64,000 nucleotides of DNA from an uncultured Flavobacteriales bacterium (GCA_905480125.1 CAJQPE010000006.1:1-64000); one strand, 5' to 3'. Shown: positions 1-8,970, numbered from the stretch's first letter. Translations and numbers: made by a program. Notes: generated by a model from the letters alone, not told the origin.

Positions 1-14
1 CTAATTACGATATA

Positions 15-1169
15 ATGACTGCTTCATTTCTTAAAGTCGATGATATAATAGATGATGTACGGAATCAAATCGAAAGTGATAATTTTGCAGGTTATGATCC
101 ATATGACACCCTAAACTCGCCGTTTCTTAAACCTATTGGGAAATGGGGCAAAGTGATTGCTACACAATTTCAAAAACGGAACCCAATAAATATTAGGCCT
201 TTACTTCTGATTAAAAAAGAGATAAACCCTAAAGCTATTGGTCTTTTTTTACAAGCCTACTCTAAGTTATATAAGGTAAGCCCATCAAAAGAATTGAAAT
301 CCAAATGTGAAACCCTTTTTTCTATTCTTGACGCTTCTCAAAACAAAAGCAGCACAGGAACTTCATGGGGATACAATTTTGAATGGGTTAGCCCTAAAAA
401 AACATTACCCAAACATTACTCTAACGTGGTTGCAACCAGCTTTGTGGTGCAAGGACTGAAAGAGTATTTTGAAGTGTTTGGAGAACTGAGGGCTACTGAA
501 TTAATCGCAGAAGCGAGTAACTATGTTACTAAGGACCTGCATGTTTCAAAAACGGAAATTGGAAAATGCATTAGTTATTCTCAGATAGATGCTGATTTTT
601 GCTACAATGCGAGTTTGCTAGCATCGGAAATACTTGCTGTAGATTATTTCGTTAATAAAAATAAGCAAACCGAAGAATTAATTAAAGAAACTGTATCTTA
701 CGTTATATCCAGGCAGCACTCGAATGGCAGCTGGATGTACAGCTATGACCCTGTAAAAAAAGCGGAGAGAAGACAAATTGACTTTCACCAAGGATATATT
801 TTGAATTCATTAAAGAATATTTCAGAACTGATCGATTATACAAGCGATAAACTAGAAAAATCACTGAAGAATGGTTTAACCTTCTACAAAAAGTATCAAT
901 TCAACGAAGCTGGTCAATCGCATTGGCGCTTACCGAAAAAATGGCCCACTGACATACATAATCAAGCCCAAGGGATAATTACTTTTACACTATTTTCTGA
1001 TTCTGAACAAGCTCAAAATATTTACCTATGGACCATTAATCATATGTACGATAATCAAGGAAAATTTTATTATAAAAAATACCCTATATATTCAATCAAA
1101 ACCACTTTCACAAGGTGGTCTCAAGCATGGATGTTACTTGCATTAATAAACTTGAAATTGGCCAAATAA
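15..1169 (+). CDS. Alpha/alpha-barrel protein of an exopolysaccharide locus
   Basis: 384 residues, no signal peptide or membrane segment visible, so probably cytoplasmic. The protein is mostly helical, with repeated elements such as GSWMYSYD (about residues 237-244), YNASLLASEIL (about 197-207) and a C-terminal RWSQAWMLLAL. This pattern resembles the (alpha/alpha)6 toroids of prenyltransferase/squalene-cyclase-like and glycosidase-like proteins. The stop codon is followed one base later by the ATG of the DUF354 gene, so the two are probably co-translated, and the wider context (DUF354, Wzi-like barrel, sugar transferase) points to surface polysaccharide synthesis or modification. The substrate is not recognisable. 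The fold call is pattern-based inference; that the gene is real is near certain. Confidence 0.75.
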   Translation: MTASFLKVDDIIDDVRNQIESDNFAGYDPYDTLNSPFLKPIGKWGKVIATQFQKRNPINIRPLLLIKKEINPKAIGLFLQAYSKLYKVSPSKELKSKCETLFSILDASQNKSSTGTSWGYNFEWVSPKKTLPKHYSNVVATSFVVQGLKEYFEVFGELRATELIAEASNYVTKDLHVSKTEIGKCISYSQIDADFCYNASLLASEILAVDYFVNKNKQTEELIKETVSYVISRQHSNGSWMYSYDPVKKAERRQIDFHQGYILNSLKNISELIDYTSDKLEKSLKNGLTFYKKYQFNEAGQSHWRLPKKWPTDIHNQAQGIITFTLFSDSEQAQNIYLWTINHMYDNQGKFYYKKYPIYSIKTTFTRWSQAWMLLALINLKLAK

Positions 1170-1170
1170 G

Positions 1171-2217
1171 ATGAATTATTTGTTCTATTTAGGTCACCCA
1201 GCACATTATCATTATGTTTCTAATGTACTTCCTGAATTAAAGAAAAAAGGACATGATATTTCTCTTATGATCAGAGATAAAGATGTTCTGATTGAACTAA
1301 CGAAGCATTTAAATTACGATAAGTTTTTTGTCAGAGATATTGGTACAAGATCCCTTTTTTTTAGAGTACTTACAATACTAAAACGACAATTAATCTTGTT
1401 CGCATTTTGTCTAAAAAAGAAGCCAAATCTTCTAATAGGAACAAGTATTGAAATTACGCACATAGGCAAACTTTTAAATATCCCTTCAATAGTTATTAGC
1501 GAAGATGATGCATCTGAAATACCCCTATTGGTGAAATATGGTTATAAATATGCAACTTACATATTGGCTCCAAACTGCTGCGACTGCGGACTATATAATT
1601 TCAAGAAGATCGGTTTTAATGGCTGTTTTGAACTAACATATCTTAATCATTCTTTTGTCCCAAAAAAAGAAACTATAAAACATTTATTTGGCAATAAAAA
1701 TCGATTTTATATTATTAGAGTCGTTAACCTTAATGCACATCACGACAATGGAAAAAAAGGTATTAGCAATGAAATTCTTAACAGAATAGTAGATCATTTA
1801 ATTTCATTTGGCACTGTTCATATTTCGACCGAAAGAAATTTACCAAAGAATCTTGAAAAATTTCAAATAAGGCTGGAACCACACCTTATGCATAACGCTT
1901 TGTACTTTGCTAATCTGTTTATAGGAGATTCCCAAACCATGAGTGCAGAAGCGGCCATTCTTGGCACTCCTACAATTAGATTTAATGACTTTGTAGGTAA
2001 GCTGAGTTACATGCAAGAACTTGAATCTAAACACAATTTGTGTTTTGGTTTTAACTCTTCACAAGAAATACAATTACAAAATAAACTTGAAGAATTAATT
2101 AGCAACCCAAAATTAAAAGAGGATTGGTTGATAAAACGTAAACTTATGCTAGCCAAATCAGATGATATAACTTCCTTTCTAATCAATCTTTTTGACAAAT
2201 ATCCGCAAAGCCTATAA
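1171..2217 (+). CDS. DUF354 family GT-B-like protein (polysaccharide biosynthesis)
   Basis: 348 residues. The start (NYLFYLGHPAHYHYV) fits DUF354 proteins, which have a GT-B fold related to UDP-GlcNAc 2-epimerases and glycosyltransferases. A glycine-rich N-terminal Rossmann strand is followed by a His-rich loop near residues 8-14. The C-terminal half carries GDSQTMSAEAAILGTP (about 252-267), the usual nucleotide-sugar binding segment in which the acidic residue and SAEAA helix are conserved. It begins one base after the upstream stop and probably shares its transcript. The likely role is cytoplasmic transfer or epimerisation of a sugar for surface polysaccharide. The specificity cannot be read from the sequence. 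Confidence 0.8.
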   Translation: MNYLFYLGHPAHYHYVSNVLPELKKKGHDISLMIRDKDVLIELTKHLNYDKFFVRDIGTRSLFFRVLTILKRQLILFAFCLKKKPNLLIGTSIEITHIGKLLNIPSIVISEDDASEIPLLVKYGYKYATYILAPNCCDCGLYNFKKIGFNGCFELTYLNHSFVPKKETIKHLFGNKNRFYIIRVVNLNAHHDNGKKGISNEILNRIVDHLISFGTVHISTERNLPKNLEKFQIRLEPHLMHNALYFANLFIGDSQTMSAEAAILGTPTIRFNDFVGKLSYMQELESKHNLCFGFNSSQEIQLQNKLEELISNPKLKEDWLIKRKLMLAKSDDITSFLINLFDKYPQSL

Positions 2218-2287
2218 TGCTTTATATACTAATCAAATAAAAGTAACTTCGGCGGTTAACGAGATGCTAATGAAATGAACAAATCAA

Positions 2288-2295
2288 TAATTTTG
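2288..2295 (+). promoter_or_regulatory. Putative -7 element TAATTTTG before the Wzi-like gene
   Basis: A perfect match to the Bacteroidota -7 consensus TAnnTTTG, ending 50 bases before the ATG at 2346 in the 128-bp gap after the DUF354 gene. No TTG lies at the usual upstream spacing, so the -33 half is weak. Confidence 0.45.
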
Positions 2296-2345
2296 GAATC
2301 AGAAACTGAATTTCATTTTTTTAATAACGCTAGTAGTCACTAATT

Positions 2346-4010
2346 ATGAAAAAAGCAATTTTTTATATATTCTCGTTATTCACCATGAGTCTTGCCGCTC
2401 AAGAGGTTTATCAGCCTCTCACGTCAAGCGTTTACGAGTTTATTGATGAAATGGCAACGATCGGGAAGATAGAGCTCAATTCTGCTGTAAAGCCGTATTC
2501 CAGAAAACTAATTGCAATAAAATTGTCTGAGATAAATAGTATTGAGGACAAGCTTAATAAAAGACAACAGGAAGAACTTGATTTCTATTTAAAAGACTTT
2601 AATAAAGAGTTGATAAAAATTAAAGGGAAATTTGATAAAAGACTAGATGCCTATTATTATGGTGATTCTTTATTTCAGGTTACTCTTAATTTTATTGGCG
2701 GTGCCCGTGTCTATTACAACAAAAACTCATACCCTAAAAACTGGGGAGGTATTGACCAACCATTTAAAATTATCGGAGCCGATGCATGGCATAGATGGTC
2801 TGGAGCGCATATTTTTGGCTCAGTTGGTGAACATTTTTCTTTTGACGTAAGCCTGCGTGATAATGGCATTTCTCAGGACCTATTCAGTAGACAGTTATTA
2901 GTTAATTATCCTGGGGGCAATTATAAAATTAATCAAGGAGTTAGTGATCAACGATCTGATTTCAGCGAGGCTTATGGCAGCATTGTCTATAGTTGGAATT
3001 GGGGGGCTATATCATTAAGAAAAGACAATTTTACCTGGGGTAATAATTACAATGGGGCAAACATTTTTTCTGGAAGACAACCATCTTTCGCTTATCTCAA
3101 TTTTAAAATGTCCCCCGTAAAATGGTTTGATTTCAACTATTTTCATGGATCACTGGTCTCTCAAGAAGTCGATAGTGCCGCTACATATTGGGTAAATGGT
3201 CAGCGAAGAAGAATGTTCTACGATAAATATGTGGCGGCTAACCTGTTCACATTTAAACCTATTAAAAGCACATACCTTTCTGTTGGAAACTCAATTATTT
3301 ATAGCGATGTAGGTATAAATCCGGGATACTTAATCCCCTTCATGTTTTACAAATCTGTCGACCATACCTACAATGGAACTGGGGCAAACGATATTGGACA
3401 AAACTCACAAATGTTCATGGATATTAGTACGAGACTACTACCGTATACCCACCTATATTACGCCATGTTCTTGGATGAGCTAAACATCGGGAACATTTTC
3501 AATAACGACCAACACACCAACTTATATAGTATTAAAGCTGGATTCAACGTGAGCAACTTAATTCGCAATACTAGCTTCGGTTTTGAATATACGAGGACAA
3601 ATCCTTGGACTTATCAGCACCAAATAGCGCGCACTACATATGCCTCTAATTACTACAACATGGGCCATTATTTACGCGATAACTCAGAAGAAATTCACTT
3701 TGCATTATCCTACAAACCTATTAGATGTTTGAGAATCGGAGCTACTTATACTAATGCCGTTAAAGGGTCTGAAGTTGATTACCAAATAATTAACGGTATC
3801 GGTAACGTACTTGGATTAAAATTCTTAGAAGAGGTAACTTGGAGTAATGAAGTGTACTCTTTAAAAGTAACTTATGAAGTAATTAACGATGGCACAATAT
3901 ACTTAGAGCTAATAAAGTCGAACTCAACTGGACTAACTCAGAAATACTCGCCAGATATTTTTACCGGTAACGTAACAACATTTGTCGCAGGCGCAAATTT
4001 CGGATTTTAG
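2346..4010 (+). CDS. Wzi-like capsule/exopolysaccharide outer-membrane barrel protein
   Basis: 554 residues. A signal peptide spans about residues 1-18 (hydrophobic IFYIFSLFTMSLAAQ, cut after AAQ). A short helical region follows (about 20-100), then a long series of alternating aromatic/polar strands typical of an outer-membrane beta-barrel, for example WGAISLRKDNFTWG and FGFEYTRTNPWTY, ending in aromatic residues (AGANFGF). The size and the helical-then-barrel layout fit the Wzi capsule-assembly family, which holds or passes polysaccharide at the outer membrane. Lying between DUF354 and a sugar transferase supports this. The assignment is from pattern and context, not a definitive motif. Confidence 0.75.
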   Translation: MKKAIFYIFSLFTMSLAAQEVYQPLTSSVYEFIDEMATIGKIELNSAVKPYSRKLIAIKLSEINSIEDKLNKRQQEELDFYLKDFNKELIKIKGKFDKRLDAYYYGDSLFQVTLNFIGGARVYYNKNSYPKNWGGIDQPFKIIGADAWHRWSGAHIFGSVGEHFSFDVSLRDNGISQDLFSRQLLVNYPGGNYKINQGVSDQRSDFSEAYGSIVYSWNWGAISLRKDNFTWGNNYNGANIFSGRQPSFAYLNFKMSPVKWFDFNYFHGSLVSQEVDSAATYWVNGQRRRMFYDKYVAANLFTFKPIKSTYLSVGNSIIYSDVGINPGYLIPFMFYKSVDHTYNGTGANDIGQNSQMFMDISTRLLPYTHLYYAMFLDELNIGNIFNNDQHTNLYSIKAGFNVSNLIRNTSFGFEYTRTNPWTYQHQIARTTYASNYYNMGHYLRDNSEEIHFALSYKPIRCLRIGATYTNAVKGSEVDYQIINGIGNVLGLKFLEEVTWSNEVYSLKVTYEVINDGTIYLELIKSNSTGLTQKYSPDIFTGNVTTFVAGANFGF

Positions 4011-4209
4011 ATATTGTATTTTTCTGTTCGTTCTCGGGATGTTGATTTTCCAATATTTTCATTGTAGATTCGAAACTATAGCAGGAGTGCTCTTGCCGCT
4101 TCTCATCCTCCCGCTTGTTCTTTCTATTAAGAAAACAATCCATGCAAAACAGCATCATAATTCAAGAACTCCTTACTTAGCAGTAATCATGATACTCCTT
4201 ATTATTTAG
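3982..4209 (+). CDS. Possible small membrane protein (weak)
   Basis: An open frame of 75 codons overlaps the last 29 bases of the Wzi-like gene in another frame. It opens with TTG; an ATG at 4039 would give 56 residues. The product would be very hydrophobic, with two or three membrane-spanning stretches (IAGVLLPLLILPLVLSI; YLAVIMILLII) separated by a basic/His-rich loop. No ribosome site or homology is recognisable, and the region is AT-rich, where hydrophobic frames arise by chance. Apart from this frame, nothing is seen in 4011-4416 upstream of the sugar transferase except AT-rich DNA. Confidence 0.25.
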   Translation: MSQAQISDFRYCIFLFVLGMLIFQYFHCRFETIAGVLLPLLILPLVLSIKKTIHAKQHHNSRTPYLAVIMILLII

Positions 4210-4416
4210 TCGATTAAATCTTCTGATATTATTATAATAACTATAATTAACGCTTGTTTCTAAAATTGTATACTTCGCTCTAGCTCACTTATGCTAATTG
4301 GTTCAAAAAATACTAGCTCAAATATTCGTAATAAGGTTGAAGGAATATAAATATAGATGCGCAGTTTAGCAATATGGATTACCTTCGCTTTTTAGAATAA
4401 AGAAATAATTGGGCGA

Positions 4417-5454
4417 ATGGAGATAAGGAACCTTGTATTAAGTGAAGTTGGTGAGACAGTTTGCAAGCTAATTGAACAGTACATTTCCCTCTCCTCTTCC
4501 GGCACAGTTGTTTTAGATACAGCTACCAGTTTCAACATAGATGCTCTTAATGTTAACAATGTAAGTGGGGTGATTAATCTTCATAAAGTTAATGACATAA
4601 ATAAAATTAATGATGTTTTTGTCGCTGCAAATAACAAACTTGAGGCCAAAGGAATATTTATTGGAACCGCGGAAACGCTTCCAGAAAGAAAAAAAAGAAT
4701 ATTAAACAAATACCGTTCTACTGGTCGAATCTATTACTTTTTAGACTTTATTTTTAAAAGAATATTCCCTAAGCTATGGTTTACTAAGTCACTTTATCAT
4801 TTTATAACTGCAGATCGTAACCGGGCTATATCAAAAGCTGAAATATTAGGTAGATTGATTTTCTGTGGGTTTACTATTTTACAAGAGGAAGAAATTAACA
4901 ATAGACTTTATTTTATTGCGCAAAAAACTGAGAAATATCAGCCTAAACCAAAACCACCATATGGTCTGATTTTTAAAATGAACCGTATAGGGTACTATGG
5001 CAACACCATTTCGATATATAAGCTAAGAACCATGCATCCATATGCGGAATATCTTCAGGAATACATATACCGCAGGAATGACTTAAAGGATGGTGGAAAA
5101 TTTAAAAATGATTTTAGAATTACTGAATGGGGTCATGTTTTGAGAGCATTTTGGATAGACGAACTTCCCATGTTATATAACCTGATAAAAGGAGAACTTA
5201 AACTCGTTGGTGTAAGGCCATTAAGCAAACACTACTTGAGTTTATATTCAAAAGAGTTAATAGAACTACGATCTCACTTTAAACCAGGGCTGGTTCCTCC
5301 TTTCTATTTAGATTTACCTAATAATCTAAACGAAATCATGGCGTCAGAAACAAGATATCTGCGCGCCTATAGCGAGAACCCAGTACAAACTAACTTTAAA
5401 TATTTTTTTGGTGCGTTAAAAAATATTGTCTTTAAGAAAGTTAGAAGTAATTAA
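4417..5454 (+). CDS. Sugar transferase (undecaprenyl-phosphate sugar-1-phosphate transferase-like)
   Basis: 345 residues. The C-terminal half (about 185-345) is a bacterial sugar transferase domain: YKLRTMHPYAEYLQ (about 206-219), DFRITEWGHVLRAFWIDELP (about 229-248) and LVGVRPLSKHY (about 265-275). This family puts the first sugar phosphate on a lipid carrier at the inner membrane. The N-terminal half (about 1-180) has no multi-span membrane region and no single membrane helix is clear before the catalytic domain. It looks like a degenerate Rossmann/methyltransferase-like domain (GIFIGTAETLPERKKRIL). The gene lies at the end of the polysaccharide locus and converges on the next gene. Catalytic domain call strong; N-terminal role unknown. 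Confidence 0.85.
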   Translation: MEIRNLVLSEVGETVCKLIEQYISLSSSGTVVLDTATSFNIDALNVNNVSGVINLHKVNDINKINDVFVAANNKLEAKGIFIGTAETLPERKKRILNKYRSTGRIYYFLDFIFKRIFPKLWFTKSLYHFITADRNRAISKAEILGRLIFCGFTILQEEEINNRLYFIAQKTEKYQPKPKPPYGLIFKMNRIGYYGNTISIYKLRTMHPYAEYLQEYIYRRNDLKDGGKFKNDFRITEWGHVLRAFWIDELPMLYNLIKGELKLVGVRPLSKHYLSLYSKELIELRSHFKPGLVPPFYLDLPNNLNEIMASETRYLRAYSENPVQTNFKYFFGALKNIVFKKVRSN

Positions 5455-5468
5455 AGAAAAACAAACAT

Positions 5469-5491
5469 CGTAATTCTAGACCTTAATTACG
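5469..5491. terminator. Bidirectional hairpin between convergent genes
   Basis: Inverted repeat CGTAATT (5469-5475) and AATTACG (5485-5491) with a 9-nt loop in the 45-bp gap between convergent stop codons. It is followed on the + strand by GTTTATTATTATT and on the - strand by an A/T-rich run, so it can serve both directions. The stem is AT-rich and therefore modest. Confidence 0.5.
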
Positions 5492-5499
5492 GTTTATTA

Positions 5500-6741
5500 T
5501 TATTCATCTAAATGTTGGTATTGAATGATTCTCAACTGAGTTTTGTATAGTTTAAGCAATAAATCCATCATTCTATCTTTTGAAGACAAACTTGCTGGAT
5601 CAACATCTCCATCTTCATTGTATGAAGGAACACTAGAATTATCTAATTCTTCATTATCAGCCGTTTTTCCAGACCGGCCATGCCTAACGTCCAGTTTAGA
5701 GAAATGTACATCTTCACTTGAATTATTAAAATTATAGCTAAGACCAAAAGATAATCTACTGTATGAATCATTGGCTGTTCCCGCCTTTTCCCAACCATCC
5801 AATTTATCGGTAAATGACTTGACATAAGTATAATCCACATTTAAATCATATCGTGAATTTAAATATACCTTAAGTTTAACCCCGGCAGGAACAACAAAAG
5901 CAACCTCCCTTTGTGTTTCTTCCAATACTCCAGTTATACTTGAGAAGTTATCTGCAGGAGCAAGGTAACCATAATATTGAAATGTTTTCGGTCCGTTTAC
6001 TTCATGCGTATAACTAGACTTTGACCGATAAAACATTAGTCCAACACCCAAGTGAGGAAGAAGTTCATACCTAGTGTGGTGACCTTTAGATTCGGAATGT
6101 ATAAGTTTAATAGGAAAAAATGCATCTAGTATCACGTTGGAGTAGTTCAAACTGGAACTGTAATAATTGTCATTATGTCTTACATATTTACGCCCCCTAA
6201 TCTCACCTTGAGTATAATGGAGAGAGGCTCCTATACCACTAAAAATATTTCCTCGATTGACACCAACACTAAAGGATCTACCAGTTACATCTCTGAAATC
6301 AGAATTAAATTTTGGAATGCTTTTAGTTTCGCTAATATCCCCATGTAAATAATGCATTCCAACAAACCCATCAATACTAACATGATCCAACCAAGGTCTT
6401 TGCGTATTGATTGAACTGTGAAATAAATTAGCAGGTTCAGATTCAGGTTCAGATTCAGGAGCCGTATCAGTTACAGAAAATGATTTAGGAACCATATCAG
6501 GTTCAGCTAAAGTAACCGTATCAGATTCAATAACAGAAACAGCTTTGGAAACCGAATCAGGTTCAGAAACGGCAACAGCTTTAGAAACAGTATCAGCCTC
6601 GGAGATAGAAACCGTATCAGTTTCAGAAACAATAACAGTTTTAGAAACCGAATCAGTGTCAGCAACAATAACAGGCATATCTTGCCCAAAGCCATGCAAT
6701 GCGAAAAAAAAGAAAATCACTAAGCTCGTTATTCTAATCAT
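5500..6741 (-). CDS. Outer-membrane beta-barrel protein with Ser/Val/Asp/Thr repeat N-terminus
   Basis: 413 residues. A signal peptide (LVIFFFFALHGFGQ) comes first. Residues about 25-105 are low-complexity, acidic and repetitive: variants of VSEPDTVSKAV and ESDTV recur about eight times, ending in an ESEPESEP run. From about 115 (DGFVGMHYLHGDIS) onward the protein is beta-rich with alternating aromatics, typical of an OmpW/PorT-sized barrel, ending around YSRLSFGLSYNFN. The last 80 residues are hydrophilic. A possible reading is a barrel with a flexible periplasmic or surface stalk. It diverges from the SPOR-like gene with about 180 bp between. No specific function is recognised. Confidence 0.75.
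   Translation of the reverse strand: MIRITSLVIFFFFALHGFGQDMPVIVADTDSVSKTVIVSETDTVSISEADTVSKAVAVSEPDSVSKAVSVIESDTVTLAEPDMVPKSFSVTDTAPESEPESEPANLFHSSINTQRPWLDHVSIDGFVGMHYLHGDISETKSIPKFNSDFRDVTGRSFSVGVNRGNIFSGIGASLHYTQGEIRGRKYVRHNDNYYSSSLNYSNVILDAFFPIKLIHSESKGHHTRYELLPHLGVGLMFYRSKSSYTHEVNGPKTFQYYGYLAPADNFSSITGVLEETQREVAFVVPAGVKLKVYLNSRYDLNVDYTYVKSFTDKLDGWEKAGTANDSYSRLSFGLSYNFNNSSEDVHFSKLDVRHGRSGKTADNEELDNSSVPSYNEDGDVDPASLSSKDRMMDLLLKLYKTQLRIIQYQHLDE
6430..6690 (-). repeat. Degenerate tandem repeat encoding (S/T)V-x-E-x-D-(T/S)-V units
   Basis: Short imperfect units of the type ACCGTATCAG / GAAACAG / TCAGGTTCAG recur through this stretch and encode the Val/Ser/Glu/Asp/Thr-rich N-terminus of the barrel protein. 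The same periodicity keeps opposite-strand frames open (for example 6545-6760), which should not be annotated as genes. Confidence 0.6.
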
Positions 6742-6809
6742 AATTTCTGTCTATTTGTAACTTTAAATTTTCTTTATTACTTTACGATTATTATTTATGT
6801 AAGTTGCTT

Positions 6810-6817
6810 CAAATTTA
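6810..6817 (-). promoter_or_regulatory. Putative -7 element TAAATTTG for the barrel gene
   Basis: Perfect TAnnTTTG on the minus strand, about 69 bases before the ATG at 6741. No TTG at ideal spacing, so only the -7 half is supported. Confidence 0.4.
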
Positions 6818-6918
6818 CTAAAATTTATTTTAAAAATTCGTTTTCAACTGCAATTTACCTTTTTTTATGAATGATTTATCAGTAAAAAACACGTACTTTG
6901 GTCTTTAATTATCATAGA

Positions 6919-8199
6919 ATGAATTTGAAAAGAGACATTAAAAGATTGACATTGTTCGCCATTTTATTGGCCACATATGGCATCACGGTTGCCCAGAACA
7001 ATTACTTCAATCTTGAAAAAGAATATTTTATCAATGGAGATTCTAAAAATTTCGCAGTAATAAGTGCAAAATACTCATCTAAAGCAATGCATTTTTCAGA
7101 AAAGCTTTTTTTTGGAGAGAAAAATATAGAGGGCTTTTCAGACTCAGTATATTTCAACACTCAAAAAGCAATTGAATTTGGAGAAAATGCCATCGAAGCT
7201 GCTAACGACACAAGTATTGTTGCTAAAGCCTATATGGAAAAATCACTAAAGAGGTTGCGTGAGGTTCAGGAATCATTAAATTCCATAATCGACTCATCCT
7301 CACCTAACGAAAAACGTAATACATACGATTTCTGTATTTTTTGGCTAGGTGATGCCACTATAGAATCCTACAATGCATCTATCTATTTTTATGGAGAATT
7401 AGCTGAAAACGTTTTAGTCTTAAATGATAGTTCATCTGCTAATACGCCATGTCCAGTCTGCCCGCCATGTGATACAATATTTGAAACAATAGTCAGTAAT
7501 TCGGTAATGATTGAAGGAGGTAGTGATAATACAGCACCACTTTCTGCAGAAGAAATGAATCGAATCAGAAGAATAGAAGTTGACGAAGCCACATATACAA
7601 CGATTGTTGAAATGTACGAAAAAAGAATGGCCACAAAACAACAAATAATCGATAAATTGCTTGAGGACCTTGCAAATGCTGATTCTGACGAAGAAAGACA
7701 AAAAATACAAAATGAAATTGACAAAGCTATATCTGAAAAACAGCTTCTGGCAGACAAAAGAAATGGTGCCGAAAGTAAATTAAAAAGCATACGTGAACAA
7801 CTTGCCGAATATGCAAAGCGAAATGGTTATATAAAATCTGAATTCAGTAGCACATCTATTTTTTCTTTTGACAAAGAAGGGTATTACGACAAAAATAATC
7901 CCATTCCTGTTGATCAGCCTTTTCCTGATGGCCTAATATACAGCGTCCAATTAGGTCTATATCACAAGCAACTACTACCTGCGGAATACGATATTTACAA
8001 AGGACTTTATCCGATAAATGGTCAATCTATTGCCGGAGGACTTTACAGATACAGAACAGGTGTTTTTTACAATTATCAACAAGTTGAAGAAATAAAGATA
8101 AAGATTAGATCTATTGGCCTCAGTGATGCCTTTGTTATTGCCTTCTATAATGGTGAGCTTATTAGTGTTTCTAAGGCTATTCGAATTGAGCAACAATAA
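6919..8199 (+). CDS. Secreted coiled-coil protein with C-terminal SPOR-like domain
   Basis: 426 residues from the ATG at 6919. A longer frame from a TTG at 6898 would add seven residues before the natural signal peptide, so 6919 is preferred. Signal peptide about 1-25 (LFAILLATYGITVAQ). Residues about 30-160 are helical and TPR-like, with many Ala/Asn helices. A CPVCPPC motif lies at about 181-187. Residues about 225-295 form a charged coiled coil (EDLANADSDEERQKIQNEID). The C-terminus (about 340-420: YSVQLGLYHKQLLP, GLYRYRTGVFYNYQQVEEIK, DAFVIAFYNGELIS) matches the SPOR-like repeat found in many Bacteroidota envelope proteins. The likely location is the periplasm with peptidoglycan contact; the role is unknown. 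A near match to the -7 element (TACTTTG) ends at 6900. Confidence 0.75.
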   Translation: MNLKRDIKRLTLFAILLATYGITVAQNNYFNLEKEYFINGDSKNFAVISAKYSSKAMHFSEKLFFGEKNIEGFSDSVYFNTQKAIEFGENAIEAANDTSIVAKAYMEKSLKRLREVQESLNSIIDSSSPNEKRNTYDFCIFWLGDATIESYNASIYFYGELAENVLVLNDSSSANTPCPVCPPCDTIFETIVSNSVMIEGGSDNTAPLSAEEMNRIRRIEVDEATYTTIVEMYEKRMATKQQIIDKLLEDLANADSDEERQKIQNEIDKAISEKQLLADKRNGAESKLKSIREQLAEYAKRNGYIKSEFSSTSIFSFDKEGYYDKNNPIPVDQPFPDGLIYSVQLGLYHKQLLPAEYDIYKGLYPINGQSIAGGLYRYRTGVFYNYQQVEEIKIKIRSIGLSDAFVIAFYNGELISVSKAIRIEQQ

Positions 8200-8517
8200 A
8201 TTCCACTGCCATCTAAGGAAATAATAGTTTACTTCGCATTAACTTTATGGGTAAAGTTTCCTTAAAATCTTAATGGGCTAAGATTTATTAGCGCGATGAT
8301 GGCTCTAATACCTTATATTGAGGAAATTAAACGCTTAATTGAATGCTAATTCCTTTATTTAATTAACACATCGCATATCATTATTAAAAGATTTTATTTT
8401 ATGAATAAAATAACCCATCCGAATAATAGTCTTCATGATTAACATAACAATCTATGATTATTCGAACTAAATACTAACGCTAATACTCACTAAAAAATTA
8501 GCACAAAGCTTTTGCTA
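8200..8517. other. 318-bp AT-rich intergenic region between convergent genes
   Basis: No gene is supported here. It holds a hairpin at 8265-8286 (8-bp stem AAATCTTA/TAAGATTT, loop ATGGGC) and a weaker AT hairpin at 8391-8411. A 17-codon frame starts at 8296 but has no supporting signal. The rest is AT-rich and featureless. Confidence 0.6.
8265..8286. terminator. Possible terminator hairpin downstream of the SPOR-like gene
   Basis: Eight-bp perfect stem with a 6-nt loop, 65 bases after the stop codon. The T-tract after it is short (TTTATTAG), so termination strength is doubtful. Confidence 0.35.
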
Positions 8518-8970
8518 TCATATTGCGAGCAACCTTTTTACCACACTAGAAATTAATTTTCCTTCTGCTTTACCCTGCAATTGACCCATAGCAGGTCCCA
8601 TCACTTTTCCAATATCGGCTTGGGAGGTGGCGCCAGTTCTTTCAATAATTTGTTGGATAACTTGTTTGACCTCTTCTTCTCCCATTTGGGCAGGAAGATA
8701 TTTACTTATTATATCTGCTTGATATAATTCCGGTTCGGCCAAATCGTTCCGGTTTTGTTCTATATAAATAGTCGCTGCATCTTTACGCTGTTTAACTAGC
8801 TTCTGAAGCACTTTAAGAGCTGTCTCTTCAGGCACAATACCATCAGCTCCTTTTTCTGTTCCGGCAAGTAATAGGGCTGATTTAACGGCTCTTAACGCAT
8901 CTAGTTTGTCTTTTTCTCTAGCAAGCATTGCATCCTTAATGTCTCCGTTGATTTGGTCTGTTAAACTCAT
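8518..8970 (-). CDS. GatB/YqeY domain protein
   Basis: 150 residues from the ATG at 8970 (MSLTDQINGDIKDAM). An upstream in-frame start would run through the ftsZ terminator hairpin and is unlikely. The whole protein is a YqeY domain: AMLAREKDKLDALRAVKSAL near the N-terminus, EQNRNDLAEPELYQADIISKYLP (first half quoted only as far as NRNDLAEPE) in the middle and a C-terminal DIGKVMGPAMGQLQGKADG-like segment resembling the GatB tail domain that contacts tRNA. The molecular role of stand-alone YqeY is not settled; a tRNA-linked function is inferred from the GatB resemblance. Its place after ftsZ is the usual one in this phylum. Confidence 0.92.
   Translation of the reverse strand: MSLTDQINGDIKDAMLAREKDKLDALRAVKSALLLAGTEKGADGIVPEETALKVLQKLVKQRKDAATIYIEQNRNDLAEPELYQADIISKYLPAQMGEEEVKQVIQQIIERTGATSQADIGKVMGPAMGQLQGKAEGKLISSVVKRLLAI

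Noticed and set aside
4290..4330. GGTTCAAA-like stretch considered as a tRNA T-arm
   Set aside because: No acceptor or anticodon stems could be formed around it.
6545..6760. Opposite-strand open frame across the barrel N-terminus
   Set aside because: Kept open only by the repeat (TCAG/ACAG units); low-complexity product.
7389..7790. Opposite-strand open frame of 133 codons inside the SPOR-like gene
   Set aside because: It lies fully inside a well-supported gene over its coiled-coil, is Ser/Leu-rich without motifs, and has no start signal; a shadow of codon bias.
8296..8349. 17-codon frame with two ATGs between convergent genes
   Set aside because: Too short, no upstream signals, and no link to regulation of a neighbour.
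8391..8411. AT-only hairpin (ATTTTATT/AATAAAAT)
   Set aside because: Weak stem in AT-rich DNA and not near a gene end; expected by chance.
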